Both the position numbers and the translations under genes were made by a program. Below, in pieces: positions 7,127-14,042 of a stretch of 16,628 nt of DNA. The stretch's first letter is position 1, and every line of letters begins with the position of its first letter. A model generated the notes under the pieces. The model was given only the letters and a program-made list of their open reading frames with translations. It was not told the DNA's origin and searched no databases. Source of the stretch: Caryophanales bacterium UBA7278 (GTDB taxonomy: Bacteria > Bacillota_I > Bacilli_A > RFN20 > CAG-826); the NCBI GenBank assembly GCA_002472275.1, contig DKRQ01000024.1, positions 1 through 16,628 of the forward strand. The letters are read 5' to 3'.

Positions 7127-7872
7127 TAGGCTTTGTGGGAATTGATGATCCCGACGGAGATCACGCCTTCGACCCCTTCCAGGGCGGCGACGAACTCGTT
7201 GGTCTTGATCTCGGCCGCGTTAGCCTGGGCGAAGAAGGTGACTTCCATGTCCCCTTCGTCGAGGAGATCGACGTGGAGGTCGTGGACGTGGCAATCGAAT
7301 TTGGCGGCGAGCTCAAGGAGTTTGGAGACGATGGGGTGTCCCGCTTTGGCGCGGAGCATGATTAAGGGCGCGCGTCCGTTGATCCTGGCCTCCACTTTGC
7401 GGAAGAGGGTGAGGACCACGATGATAAGGACGGTCGAGGTGATCGCGAGGATAAAGTTCATCGACCCGCAGGCGAGGCCGATCGCCATGACGATCCAGAT
7501 GGTCGCCGCAGTGGTGAGGCCTTTGGTGCCGGAGTTGCGGTGGATGATCGCACCCGCGCCAAGGAAACCGACGCCGGTGATGACCTGGGCGGCCAAACGG
7601 GCGACGTCCCTATCGAAGAGGGTGCCTTCCACGTAGATCGCGGGGAAGCCGTAGATTGAGATGATCATGATGACGCAGGAGCCAACGCCGACGAGGAGGT
7701 GGGTACGCAGACCGGCGGTCCTACCCCTTCTCTCCCTTTCGATGCCGATCGCACCGCACAAGATGACGGAAAGGATCAGGGCGATGATGCAAAGGCAAAA
7801 ATTGCCTACAGGCCATTCGCCGACCATCCAAGAGCCGATTTTCTTAGCGATAATCTGATCGATCGTTGTCAT
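7126..7872 (-). CDS. MgtC/SapB family membrane protein
   Basis: A 248-residue membrane protein of the MgtC/SapB family. The N-terminal half has four or five helices with the family signatures GIERERRGRTAGLRTH (43-58), a DRDVAR-AAQVITGVGFLGAG stretch (88-107) and HRNSGTKGLTTAATIW (111-126). The C-terminal part (about 165-245) is a soluble ACT-like domain, the longer MgtC form. In pathogens MgtC proteins act in growth at low Mg2+ and modulate the F-type ATP synthase; in commensals the role is unclear. No Mg2+-sensing M-box leader is visible upstream. The ATG has no close Shine-Dalgarno (a GGAG is 14 nt away), but a TAAACT -10-like box ends 8 nt before it, so this too could be a leaderless message. 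Confidence 0.93.
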   Translation of the reverse strand: MTTIDQIIAKKIGSWMVGEWPVGNFCLCIIALILSVILCGAIGIERERRGRTAGLRTHLLVGVGSCVIMIISIYGFPAIYVEGTLFDRDVARLAAQVITGVGFLGAGAIIHRNSGTKGLTTAATIWIVMAIGLACGSMNFILAITSTVLIIVVLTLFRKVEARINGRAPLIMLRAKAGHPIVSKLLELAAKFDCHVHDLHVDLLDEGDMEVTFFAQANAAEIKTNEFVAALEGVEGVISVGIINSHKA

Positions 7873-8004
7873 GATAAATAAGTTTACTCCAAATTGAGGA
7901 CAAATGCGAAACTAGGCTAATCCCTATGGTCATTCAGGAATCTGAGGCTTCCACATGGTTGCTCAGAAAGCCGAACCAAAGCGTCTTCTTTTGCCCACAA
8001 TCGT

Positions 8005-8013
8005 TGCTATAAT
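8005..8013 (+). promoter_or_regulatory. Extended -10 promoter of the candidate RNA
   Basis: TGC-TATAAT (8005-8013) is a perfect extended -10 element, placing the start near 8019-8020. The -35 region is weak (TTCTTT at 16-bp spacing), as is usual with extended -10 promoters. Confidence 0.6.
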
Positions 8014-8019
8014 GGAGGG

Positions 8020-8143
8020 GCCAAAGGTGGAGAATCAGCGTTCGACCACGGCGCATCCCTATGGATGGAGTCAGCGATCTGGGAAACACGGCTGTCCCAG
8101 TTGGCAAAATCTCGACAAGGTGGCTATGCCACTTTTTCTTTTT
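8020..8143 (+). ncRNA. Candidate structured small RNA with a tandem internal repeat
   Basis: This 303-bp gap between mgtC and the GGDEF gene holds no convincing ORF. It contains a promoter, a compact folded segment and a terminator, all on the plus strand, with no plus-strand gene downstream. A closing helix GCCAA/TTGGC (8020-8024/8101-8105) encloses three hairpins: GTGG/CCAC (8027-8030/8046-8049), CATCC/GGATG with loop CTAT (8054-8058/8063-8067), and CTGGGA/TCCCAG (8079-8084/8095-8100). The segments 8026-8059 and 8063-8098 look like two copies of one module: each has TGGAG, TCAGCG, CACGGC and TCCC in the same order. I do not recognise it as SRP, 6S, tmRNA, RNase P or a riboswitch class I know. 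Confidence 0.55.
8117..8143 (+). terminator. Intrinsic terminator of the candidate small RNA
   Basis: AAGGTGGC, loop TAT, GCCACTTT (8117-8135) followed by an unbroken T-rich tract to 8143 (TTTTTCTTTTT from 8133). Confidence 0.85.
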
Positions 8144-8147
8144 GAAA

Positions 8148-8170
8148 GCCCCATCTTTTTGGGATGGGGC
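8148..8170 (-). terminator. Probable terminator after the GGDEF gene
   Basis: GCCCCATC (8148-8155) and GATGGGGC (8163-8170) form a perfect 8-bp stem just past the GGDEF stop. The minus-strand T-tract is short (TTTC), so termination may be incomplete or shared with the neighbouring hairpin. Confidence 0.6.
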
Positions 8171-8175
8171 GAGGG

Positions 8176-9657
8176 CTATTCGTGCTTGGCCTTCATGGCC
8201 CGCTTATTGGCATACATCGCCTCATCGGCCCTCTTGAAGAGGTCGGCGATGCATTTGTCCTTCTTGGGGTCGAAGGGGAAATAGCCGATGGCCGCGGAGA
8301 TCTTTTCGGCTTGCGAGAGTTCCTCGTCTTTGGCGAGGTCACCTATCTTCTCTTCGAATTCCTTGACGAGTTTCTCGGCGTTACGGTAATCGGAGCTTCT
8401 TAGGAGGACCACGAATTCGTCGCCGCCATAACGGAAGACGGGCGAATGGGCGAAGATCGCGCAGATGATGGTGGCGAGCTTGACGAGGGCTTCGTCGCCG
8501 CTGCGGTGGCCAAAGTCGTCGTTGATGACCTTGAGGTCATTTAGGTCGATCATCGCTAAGCCAAAGGCCGGGGCCTTGCCTTCTTTGATGAGCAGGTCGA
8601 TTTCCTCGGCCTGATAGTCGTAGGCGACTTTGTTCCTCACACCCGTCAGCGCGTCTTTGTTGGCGAGCTCGGTCATGCGGGCGGTCTCTTGCTGCGAGGC
8701 CCTCAGTTGGTCGTTAACGACGGTGAGCTCCCTGATCTTATCGTGGATGTCGCTTTCCATGAGTTTCATGGAGTCGGCGAGGTCCTCCAGTTCGTCTCTA
8801 GTGCCAACGGAGAGTTCCTGGAACGCCTTGTGGGATTCCTCTAAGTCGCCTTTAGCATAGGCATCGGTCGCGGCCTTCATCCTTCGGATCGGCTTAAACA
8901 AGGTGAACTGAATGACGAGGATGCCTAGGACGGAGACGACTAGAACGCCACCCACGAGGAATAGGAACAAAGTGACAATCGAATTGGCTTGGTTATCGCG
9001 AACCGCGGTCATCGAGATGTCGACGGTGGCATAGCCAACCACCTCTTTCCCATCGTAGATCGGTTTGCCCGCGGTGACGAGCCAGCCGTATTCTTGGGTG
9101 TTGGTGATATAAGCGGGGAACCCGAGGGAAGGATCGCTTAAGACAGGCTTGTTGATTTCATAAATCGGGTCGAGACATCCGGGCGGGCAGGCATCTGCCT
9201 TCGCGCCATCGCAGATATAGACGAAGAGGTTGTATTTCTTGCTGACGTAGACCACATAGACCGAGGAGACGTTTTGCAGGGCGTTATCCTCGGTGAAATG
9301 GCCTAGTTTGGCCTTCATGGCCTTGAAAGATTCGCTTGCGGCGATTGATTCGTATTGGGCGATGTAGGCGTTCCACCTCTCGCTCCCCCATTCATCGCTT
9401 AGGGGTTTCTCGGCGGATTGATCCAAAATCGCGTCGATTTGGTTCCTTAGGTCTTTGACGACGGCCCCATCCATGGCGTGGGAGACGGTGAGGGCAAGGC
9501 TCGTGGCGTTATCCTTGCAATCCTGCTCGTTATGCCTGGCGGAGCGGATGGAGAAGAAAACCATCGCGATTTCGGCGATAAGGAAGCCGAAAACCAGGAT
9601 CATCACCGTGGTCTTGGCCCGAATCGGGAAACGGAATTTCTTTTTCTCTTTCTTCAT
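8176..9657 (-). CDS. Membrane-bound Cache-HAMP-GGDEF diguanylate cyclase
   Basis: Predicted to make cyclic-di-GMP from two GTP in response to an external signal. The 493-residue protein has a basic N-terminus, a membrane helix (about 15-36), an extracellular Cache/PAS-like sensor of about 185 residues with a Cys-containing loop (DACPPGCLDP), a second helix (about 222-248), a HAMP domain with coiled coil (about 250-330) and a C-terminal GGDEF domain. The active-site motif is intact (RYGGDEF, GGDEF at 411-415), as are the substrate-site residues in DLNDLKVINDDFGHRSGDEAL. The upstream inhibitory RxxD motif is absent (its positions read F and S), so feedback inhibition through this site is unlikely. 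A promoter TTGGCC-16-TATAAG lies upstream (9695-9722); no Shine-Dalgarno is visible. No EAL/HD-GYP partner is in view. Confidence 0.95.
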   Translation of the reverse strand: MKKEKKKFRFPIRAKTTVMILVFGFLIAEIAMVFFSIRSARHNEQDCKDNATSLALTVSHAMDGAVVKDLRNQIDAILDQSAEKPLSDEWGSERWNAYIAQYESIAASESFKAMKAKLGHFTEDNALQNVSSVYVVYVSKKYNLFVYICDGAKADACPPGCLDPIYEINKPVLSDPSLGFPAYITNTQEYGWLVTAGKPIYDGKEVVGYATVDISMTAVRDNQANSIVTLFLFLVGGVLVVSVLGILVIQFTLFKPIRRMKAATDAYAKGDLEESHKAFQELSVGTRDELEDLADSMKLMESDIHDKIRELTVVNDQLRASQQETARMTELANKDALTGVRNKVAYDYQAEEIDLLIKEGKAPAFGLAMIDLNDLKVINDDFGHRSGDEALVKLATIICAIFAHSPVFRYGGDEFVVLLRSSDYRNAEKLVKEFEEKIGDLAKDEELSQAEKISAAIGYFPFDPKKDKCIADLFKRADEAMYANKRAMKAKHE

Positions 9658-9694
9658 CTTAATGAAAAAGGCCGTCTAATCGTCGTCGACGTCC

Positions 9695-9722
9695 CTTATA
9701 GGAAAAAGGGATTAGCGGCCAA
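9695..9722 (-). promoter_or_regulatory. Promoter of the GGDEF gene
   Basis: On the minus strand TTGGCC (9717-9722) and TATAAG (9695-9700) are 16 bp apart, giving a leader of about 30 nt before the ATG. Confidence 0.5.
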
Positions 9723-9811
9723 GAAATGAAATTAGTCCATTTTATTCTATTTTCAGAAGAGCCTTATTCAAGGGAAAACCCATATTGCTCCTCTAGTTCC
9801 CATGCGTGTGC

Positions 9812-10378
9812 TCAGCAACTGGCGTATTTCAGCCTAAATCCTTGACATTTCGACCCCGGATGATGGACCGCGTAATAGACGGCGGAAGGGCTGACTCCTA
9901 GTTCTCTGGCCGCGATTATAACGGAAGGCCACCGCTTGATGGCTTTCCCTTTTTCATTGAGGGCAACCACTCCTAAAACCTTCGGGCTTCTTTTGGCGAT
10001 CGGTTTGGCTTTTGATCCGACCAGTTTGAAACGGTAGCCCTTGGCCATGCCTCCTGTAAGGATCGCTTGCTGGATGGAAGAAACGGTTGCCCCGGTTGCC
10101 CTGGAGGCTTCCGCGACGTTCTTATGTCGCTTCTTGCCTTCGCCTTTAGTGGCGATGACCGCTTTGCCTCTCATGTCGTAGCTTTGCGGCTCCACAAGAG
10201 AGGAATCCGCCCATCTCCAGCGGAAATCCCTGCAAATCAGACCGTATTTGATGGCCTTATATAGGTGGCCTTTATTCGAAATACTTAAGGTTTTGCAGGC
10301 TTTTTCCGCGGATTCAAAGGATCGGATGTCTTTCCCATCCTTGCCGCATTGGACTATGGCACGGGCCATTAGTGGCAT
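9812..10378 (-). CDS. Free-standing triple NUMOD1/IENR1-like DNA-binding protein
   Basis: A 188-residue basic protein made of three diverged copies of the same 50-residue unit (about 7-57, 71-120 and 135-186). Each reads as a short beta-strand pair ending in K/E-G-K, an amphipathic stretch such as FESAEKACKTL or WPSVIIAARELG with a helix-turn-helix flavour (VSPSAVYYAV; ATVSSIQQAI), and a closing G-[FY]-R-[FLW]-K/R strand. This matches NUMOD1/IENR1, the modular DNA-binding repeat normally found next to GIY-YIG or HNH homing nuclease domains. No nuclease domain is present here. The start has AAGGA 9 nt upstream, but that site lies inside a perfect inverted repeat (10389-10405). Likely a DNA-binding protein of mobile-element or phage origin; target and role unknown. 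Confidence 0.75.
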   Translation of the reverse strand: MPLMARAIVQCGKDGKDIRSFESAEKACKTLSISNKGHLYKAIKYGLICRDFRWRWADSSLVEPQSYDMRGKAVIATKGEGKKRHKNVAEASRATGATVSSIQQAILTGGMAKGYRFKLVGSKAKPIAKRSPKVLGVVALNEKGKAIKRWPSVIIAARELGVSPSAVYYAVHHPGSKCQGFRLKYASC

Positions 10379-10388
10379 CGTTATCTAT

Positions 10389-10405
10389 CCTTATTCGAAA
10401 TAAGG
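10389..10405. repeat. Inverted repeat over the ribosome site of the NUMOD1 gene
   Basis: CCTTATT-CGA-AATAAGG is a perfect 7-bp-arm palindrome. On the minus strand its 3' arm contains the AAGG of the NUMOD1 gene's Shine-Dalgarno, so as RNA it would hide that site, and as DNA it could be an operator. The core TTATTCGAAATA recurs exactly inside the gene at 10272-10283. Confidence 0.6.
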
Positions 10406-10429
10406 CCCCAAGCGTTTGAGCCTGAGGCC
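10396..10429 (-). terminator. Terminator of the large surface protein gene
   Basis: On the minus strand GGCCTCAGGC and GCTTGGGGCC (forward 10404-10429, with two G-T pairs) close a 6-nt loop and are followed by TTATTTCG. It overlaps the inverted repeat in front of the NUMOD1 gene. Confidence 0.65.
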
Positions 10430-10453
10430 TTGATATGGTTTCAAGGTTAGCCC

Positions 10454-12796
10454 TTAGTCCTCTTTCCTATGACGGTGATGGAGGAAGAGCAGACCGCCGG
10501 CAGCGGCGAGGCCAGTGCCGATGACTGCAACAATGAGAGCAGCGTTATTTACACTTGAGGAGGCGCTTAAGCCGTTTGTTGAAGCCGCTTTCAAAGCGAA
10601 GGTACCACTCGAAGTATTGAAGACTTCGTTATTTGCTTCGGCCCAAGCCGCAAGACGGGCTTTGGCATCTGCATAGGTAAGATCAGCCGTTCCGACCTTT
10701 TTGTACCAGGAAGAACTGGTCAAAATGATGCTTTGCTGGTTTTTGCTAAGACTGGCGAAAGCCGTTTTTGCCGCCGAATACCAACCTTCGTTTTTGCACG
10801 ACATGTCGTTTGTCGTGTGATCAAAGTGAAGCCCGTTGCTTCCTTCAATGAACGAATCGACCGCAGCAACATCCGCCGCAGAGGCGATGGCGCCTTCCCA
10901 GGTAATATCGATCGAATTGATATACACGGCGGCGCTTGCCAGAATGCCGATGTAGGAATAATTTCCGGTTATTTCCAGTTCAGTGGTTGATCCCTTGGTG
11001 ATGGTACCCAAAGAGGTTCCTTTTTTCGAACTATCGTAGAGGTCCGCGGGCTCTGAATACGCAGAGGCCTTGCCAAAAATGGTTACATAGCGAGCGTTGG
11101 TTGTAGACGAATCCCAAGAAACGACAATCTTCCTCGCGGTCCCACCGCTTGCAGTAGTTACAATTCCACTTGGCGTTGAGTTGCGCAGTTGAATGTATTT
11201 GGCCGGATCGCCTCCAGCAGAAGATTGACCGGCATAGACGGCTTTACTGCTACTTGTTTTATCGGACCACGAGGCATACGAAGAACCAACCACTCCAGTC
11301 AGTGCGACGTCTAATTCGTCAACAATCGTAGCGTTTACGACCTTTGACACCGTGACATCGTAATCGAAAGTGACAGGTTTAGAGGCGCCGGGAGCAGAAA
11401 TGGTTATTGTGTAGACCCCCGGGGCGCTTGAATTGAAATTGGAGGAATCGATCGAATACACTTCGCCGTCGATTTCATCGACCGTGGAGTAATCGTCAGC
11501 GTAGGTTGCGTCTACCTTGCCGCCAAAAGAGAAGGCATCTCCACGTACAAATGACGTTTTCTGCCCCGAAGCAGAAATCGAGGCAATGGAAGCGGGAGCA
11601 GGATTGAACTCGACTTCCATATCAGTTTTTAGATCATAGATGAAGATCGCCCCAGATTCAGGATCATAATCCCAGTCGGAAGAAGTAACGCCTTCTCCGG
11701 TAATCTCAATTTCGTTAGGGAGAACGAATTTAGGCCCCGGGATTAAAACGATATCATCAATATCAGCGGTCCCTTGTGGTGCATGGGTGGTTCCGGTCAA
11801 AGAATAACCGGCAACATCGGTGAATACATCGCAATATACCAAGGCATCATTGACAGCAGTGATTGCCAAATCAACATACGCATCGGGGTTTACTCCGTCC
11901 TTAACCTTACTATTAGAACTGATTCGGAAAACCTCGGTTCCTGACGTAGCGCCAGTACCAGTTATCGTGAATGAAGCGGAGCAAGGAGTTCCGGTAGCCG
12001 TAATTTGCGAACTTCCAAGGGTGAACAAAGAACTGGTTCCAGATTGGTGGGCAATGTTGATCTTTTTATCGGTAGCGTCCCCATTAATAGTGACGGTTAT
12101 CGAATGAGCTTGGTCGTCGCTCGATCCAATGTTCATTGCGTTGCCATCAACGCTGGTTTCCAACGAAGTCACGGGATCGGGTGCTTCATAGAAGAATTTA
12201 ATATAGGAAAGGGAAACCATTCCATTGCTGGTCGTCTGGTTAGTGCAATCGATGTTGACTCTGTAATATTTGTTGGTTCCCCAATCTGAGCCAGAGGTGG
12301 GTGTAAACTCGTGGGTACCTGCGGTTTTATGAGCAATTACCCCTAGGTCAACGCTATCAGTGGTTGTGGAAAAAGAAGAGACAGTTGATACATCCAAACT
12401 TAGGTTCACTATTCCGTTATAGTTTCGGTCTGTGGTATTGATAACTTGAACCTTAGTAATAGCTTTGTCGATTTTCGGCGAAATCACATAAGCCGCAGTA
12501 ATCTTGTCGGGGTCAGCACCTTTGCTTTTCTTGGCGCCAAAGGCGATATAACCCCAGTTACCTTTGTTATTGGCCCCGCCGTATACTTTGAAATCGCCAT
12601 ATTCCCACTCGTCGTTGTAGGCCGAATGGGAACTGGACATGGCAGTGCAATCGAGGGTTTTACTGCTATAAACCGTTTCTGAGGCCGCCGCCTCGATCGG
12701 CGCAGCCTGAGACGCACCAACGGCTGTCCCAATCGCGCCAAAAGCCAAGGAAAGGCCTAGTGCCCATCCCGCTATCCTAAGCGTTCTTTTGTTCAT
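10454..12796 (-). CDS. Large secreted/surface protein with Ig-like and beta-sandwich modules
   Basis: About 780 residues. I place the start at the ATG behind a strong AGGAGGT (12803-12809) although the frame is open to 12853. Residues 1-35 are a signal peptide (NKRTLR, then a hydrophobic core WALGLSLAFGAIGTAVGA, cleavage near AAPIEAAA). The body holds a first beta-rich module of about 170 residues, an Ig-like section (around TVTINGDATDKKI), a Big_3-like module ending DSSNFNSSAPGVYTITIS, a second beta-sandwich module that resembles the first, and a helical segment before the C-terminus. It ends in a membrane helix (ALIVAVIGTGLAAAGGLLFL) and HHRHRKED, so it is anchored by a tail helix with no LPXTG. 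Its codon use looks more AT-rich than its neighbours. Adhesion or glycan binding is plausible but not shown. Confidence 0.85.
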   Translation of the reverse strand: MNKRTLRIAGWALGLSLAFGAIGTAVGASQAAPIEAAASETVYSSKTLDCTAMSSSHSAYNDEWEYGDFKVYGGANNKGNWGYIAFGAKKSKGADPDKITAAYVISPKIDKAITKVQVINTTDRNYNGIVNLSLDVSTVSSFSTTTDSVDLGVIAHKTAGTHEFTPTSGSDWGTNKYYRVNIDCTNQTTSNGMVSLSYIKFFYEAPDPVTSLETSVDGNAMNIGSSDDQAHSITVTINGDATDKKINIAHQSGTSSLFTLGSSQITATGTPCSASFTITGTGATSGTEVFRISSNSKVKDGVNPDAYVDLAITAVNDALVYCDVFTDVAGYSLTGTTHAPQGTADIDDIVLIPGPKFVLPNEIEITGEGVTSSDWDYDPESGAIFIYDLKTDMEVEFNPAPASIASISASGQKTSFVRGDAFSFGGKVDATYADDYSTVDEIDGEVYSIDSSNFNSSAPGVYTITISAPGASKPVTFDYDVTVSKVVNATIVDELDVALTGVVGSSYASWSDKTSSSKAVYAGQSSAGGDPAKYIQLRNSTPSGIVTTASGGTARKIVVSWDSSTTNARYVTIFGKASAYSEPADLYDSSKKGTSLGTITKGSTTELEITGNYSYIGILASAAVYINSIDITWEGAIASAADVAAVDSFIEGSNGLHFDHTTNDMSCKNEGWYSAAKTAFASLSKNQQSIILTSSSWYKKVGTADLTYADAKARLAAWAEANNEVFNTSSGTFALKAASTNGLSASSSVNNAALIVAVIGTGLAAAGGLLFLHHRHRKED

Positions 12797-12811
12797 GCTT
12801 CTACCTCCTTT

Positions 12812-12834
12812 TGGCCTTTTCCAGTTCAAGGCCA
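12812..12834 (-). promoter_or_regulatory. Leader hairpin just upstream of the surface protein ribosome site
   Basis: TGGCCTT (12812-12818) and AAGGCCA (12828-12834) form a perfect 7-bp stem with a 9-nt loop, ending 2 nt before the AGGAGG of the surface protein gene. It may stabilise the mRNA or tune translation. Confidence 0.4.
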
Positions 12835-12935
12835 TTCCCTTAGAAACGAACAATTTGTGACCCTATCCCTTGTTTTTCGCGGGCATTCGCGCCCGCTTCA
12901 AACTAAAGGAAAAGGTTCCTATGGAACTCATCATA

Positions 12936-12950
12936 AGAGAGAGAGAGAGA
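12936..12950. repeat. Short GA dinucleotide run
   Basis: Seven consecutive GA units in the 265-bp gap between the surface protein and flavin reductase genes. The rest of that gap holds only the leader hairpin and the terminator listed separately; no gene is evident. Confidence 0.8.
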
Positions 12951-13009
12951 AGACAACCCCGAATCGGCGGATTCAAGCAAGAAACCGCTTACCCGTTTTT
13001 CGAAGAGGG

Positions 13010-13046
13010 AAAAGAAAAAGAAAACCCGCGAGTTTCCTTCACGGGT
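13010..13046 (-). terminator. Terminator of the flavin reductase-like gene
   Basis: On the minus strand ACCCGTGA and TCGCGGGT pair (forward 13024-13046, one G-T pair, 7-nt loop) and are followed by TTTTCTTTTTCTTTT. Confidence 0.9.
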
Positions 13047-13061
13047 CGATTCCGATGCCCT

Positions 13062-13526
13062 CTACTGCTTGATTTCGAGGATTTCGCCGATGTACATCTT
13101 GTGGGGCTTTTCGACTTGGTAGTAGTTCTTCTTCGCGTCCTCAGGGACCTTTTCCAGTTTGAAGTCCTCCGTGTAGATCTTCTTGCAGATGATCGAGAGC
13201 TTGGCTTCCTTATAGAGGGTCACGCCTTTATAGGCGATCGGGGTGAGGCCCGCGGCCTTGTCCTTATCGATGTCCCTGCCGGATTTGGAGCCCATGATGC
13301 CTAACGCGGGTTTATAGGAATCGTCGAAGAAGCTAAGCACGAAGCAATCGTTCTTCTCCATGAATTCGTAGGTATATCTGCAGGGTTTCACGTAGACCGT
13401 GGCGATGTCCTTGCCCCAAAGGATTCCCAAAGAACCCCAGGAAATGGTCATGGAGTTATGTTCTTCCAGGCTACCCGCTGTAAGAAGGGCCCAGTCTTTG
13501 CCATACATCTTGAAGGGATCCATCAT
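13062..13526 (-). CDS. Flavin reductase-like / FMN-binding split-barrel protein
   Basis: A 154-residue soluble protein of the flavin reductase-like (flavoredoxin) family. Recognisable features are the N-terminal MTISWGSLGILWGKDIATVYV (26-46, the strand-loop that binds FMN phosphate in the family), a Y-T-Y-E-F-M helix and the CFVLSFF strand, and SKSGRDIDKDKAAGLTP, which matches the conserved G-[RK]-D-x-D-K stretch. Proteins of this type bind FMN and either reduce flavins with NAD(P)H or act as small electron carriers; substrate is unknown. GGAG lies 7 nt before the first of two adjacent ATGs. Upstream is a 16-bp inverted repeat (13537-13552). It stands as a single gene with its own terminator, 42 bp downstream of the XRE-MNT gene on the same strand. 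Confidence 0.9.
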   Translation of the reverse strand: MMDPFKMYGKDWALLTAGSLEEHNSMTISWGSLGILWGKDIATVYVKPCRYTYEFMEKNDCFVLSFFDDSYKPALGIMGSKSGRDIDKDKAAGLTPIAYKGVTLYKEAKLSIICKKIYTEDFKLEKVPEDAKKNYYQVEKPHKMYIGEILEIKQ

Positions 13527-13536
13527 GCTTGTTCTC

Positions 13537-13552
13537 CTATATAAGGATATAG
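13537..13552. repeat. Inverted repeat upstream of the flavin reductase-like gene
   Basis: CTATAT-AAGG-ATATAG, perfect 6-bp arms, lies about 10 nt before the gene within a very AT-rich stretch that probably holds its -10 region. A possible operator or simply AT-rich promoter DNA. Confidence 0.4.
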
Positions 13553-13568
13553 ATTATTAACCATAAAT

Positions 13569-14042
13569 CTAAATCTTGATTCCGGTCTTCATGATTTCGT
13601 TCATGAGCTCCACATTGGCCTGAAGTTGACTCGGGCGGAGGACGTCCACCTTCTTATGAAGGGTTTGCCTTATGTCCTCCGTCAAGCCGAGGAAGCGGAG
13701 ACCGGTAAGCGAGGAAACGACATAGAGATCGACGTCGCTAGTATCGGTGGCTTTGCCTTTGGCATAACTACCAAACAGGTAGCAAAAATCGATTTCACCG
13801 TCATATTTGGAATCAAAGAGCTCTTTCAGCCTGCTTTGGATTTCATCGATTGTCCAAACACCTTTTTCCTCGGTAATCTCGCATTGCTCTTCCAGCAGTT
13901 GGATGAACATTCTCCTTTTTATGGGGCTGCCATATCCCTCATCCATTTCATAACGGCGAAAGGTTCTCACCGGAACGCCTGCGATTCTAGCGGCGTCGAT
14001 CTGCGAGAGGCCATAGGCAACTCTACTTTCTTTTAGATTCAT
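13569..14042 (-). CDS. XRE-MNT fusion: HTH regulator with minimal nucleotidyltransferase domain
   Basis: A 157-residue protein in two parts. Residues 1-50 are an XRE-type helix-turn-helix (LKESRVAYGLSQIDAARIAG, then VPVRTFRRYE). Residues about 65-157 are a minimal nucleotidyltransferase (MNT) with the full catalytic set: GSYAKG (Gly91-Ser92), SDVDL (Asp103, Asp105) and a third acidic residue in KKVDVL (Asp133). MNT proteins add nucleotides, in TA systems often AMP onto a HEPN toxin; no HEPN gene is adjacent. I prefer ATG 14042 because GGGAGG sits 7 nt upstream and this gives the usual family length. A second in-frame start at 14192 has an equally good GGAGG (14201-14205) and would add 50 unrecognised residues. 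The gene lies behind a promoter, folded leader and terminator. Confidence 0.85.
   Translation of the reverse strand: MNLKESRVAYGLSQIDAARIAGVPVRTFRRYEMDEGYGSPIKRRMFIQLLEEQCEITEEKGVWTIDEIQSRLKELFDSKYDGEIDFCYLFGSYAKGKATDTSDVDLYVVSSLTGLRFLGLTEDIRQTLHKKVDVLRPSQLQANVELMNEIMKTGIKI

Noticed and set aside
7873..8004. M-box Mg2+ riboswitch in front of mgtC
   Set aside because: None of the conserved M-box segments is seen on the minus strand upstream of the gene, and a -10-like box sits next to the ATG.
7955..8284. Plus-strand ORF of 109 codons between mgtC and the GGDEF gene
   Set aside because: It has no ribosome site, an unnatural composition, runs through the promoter and terminator of the candidate RNA, and its second half is antisense to the GGDEF coding region.
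12857..13304. Plus-strand ORFs across the GA run and the flavin reductase gene
   Set aside because: They are antisense shadows of the flavin reductase-like gene and low-complexity sequence, without a ribosome site.
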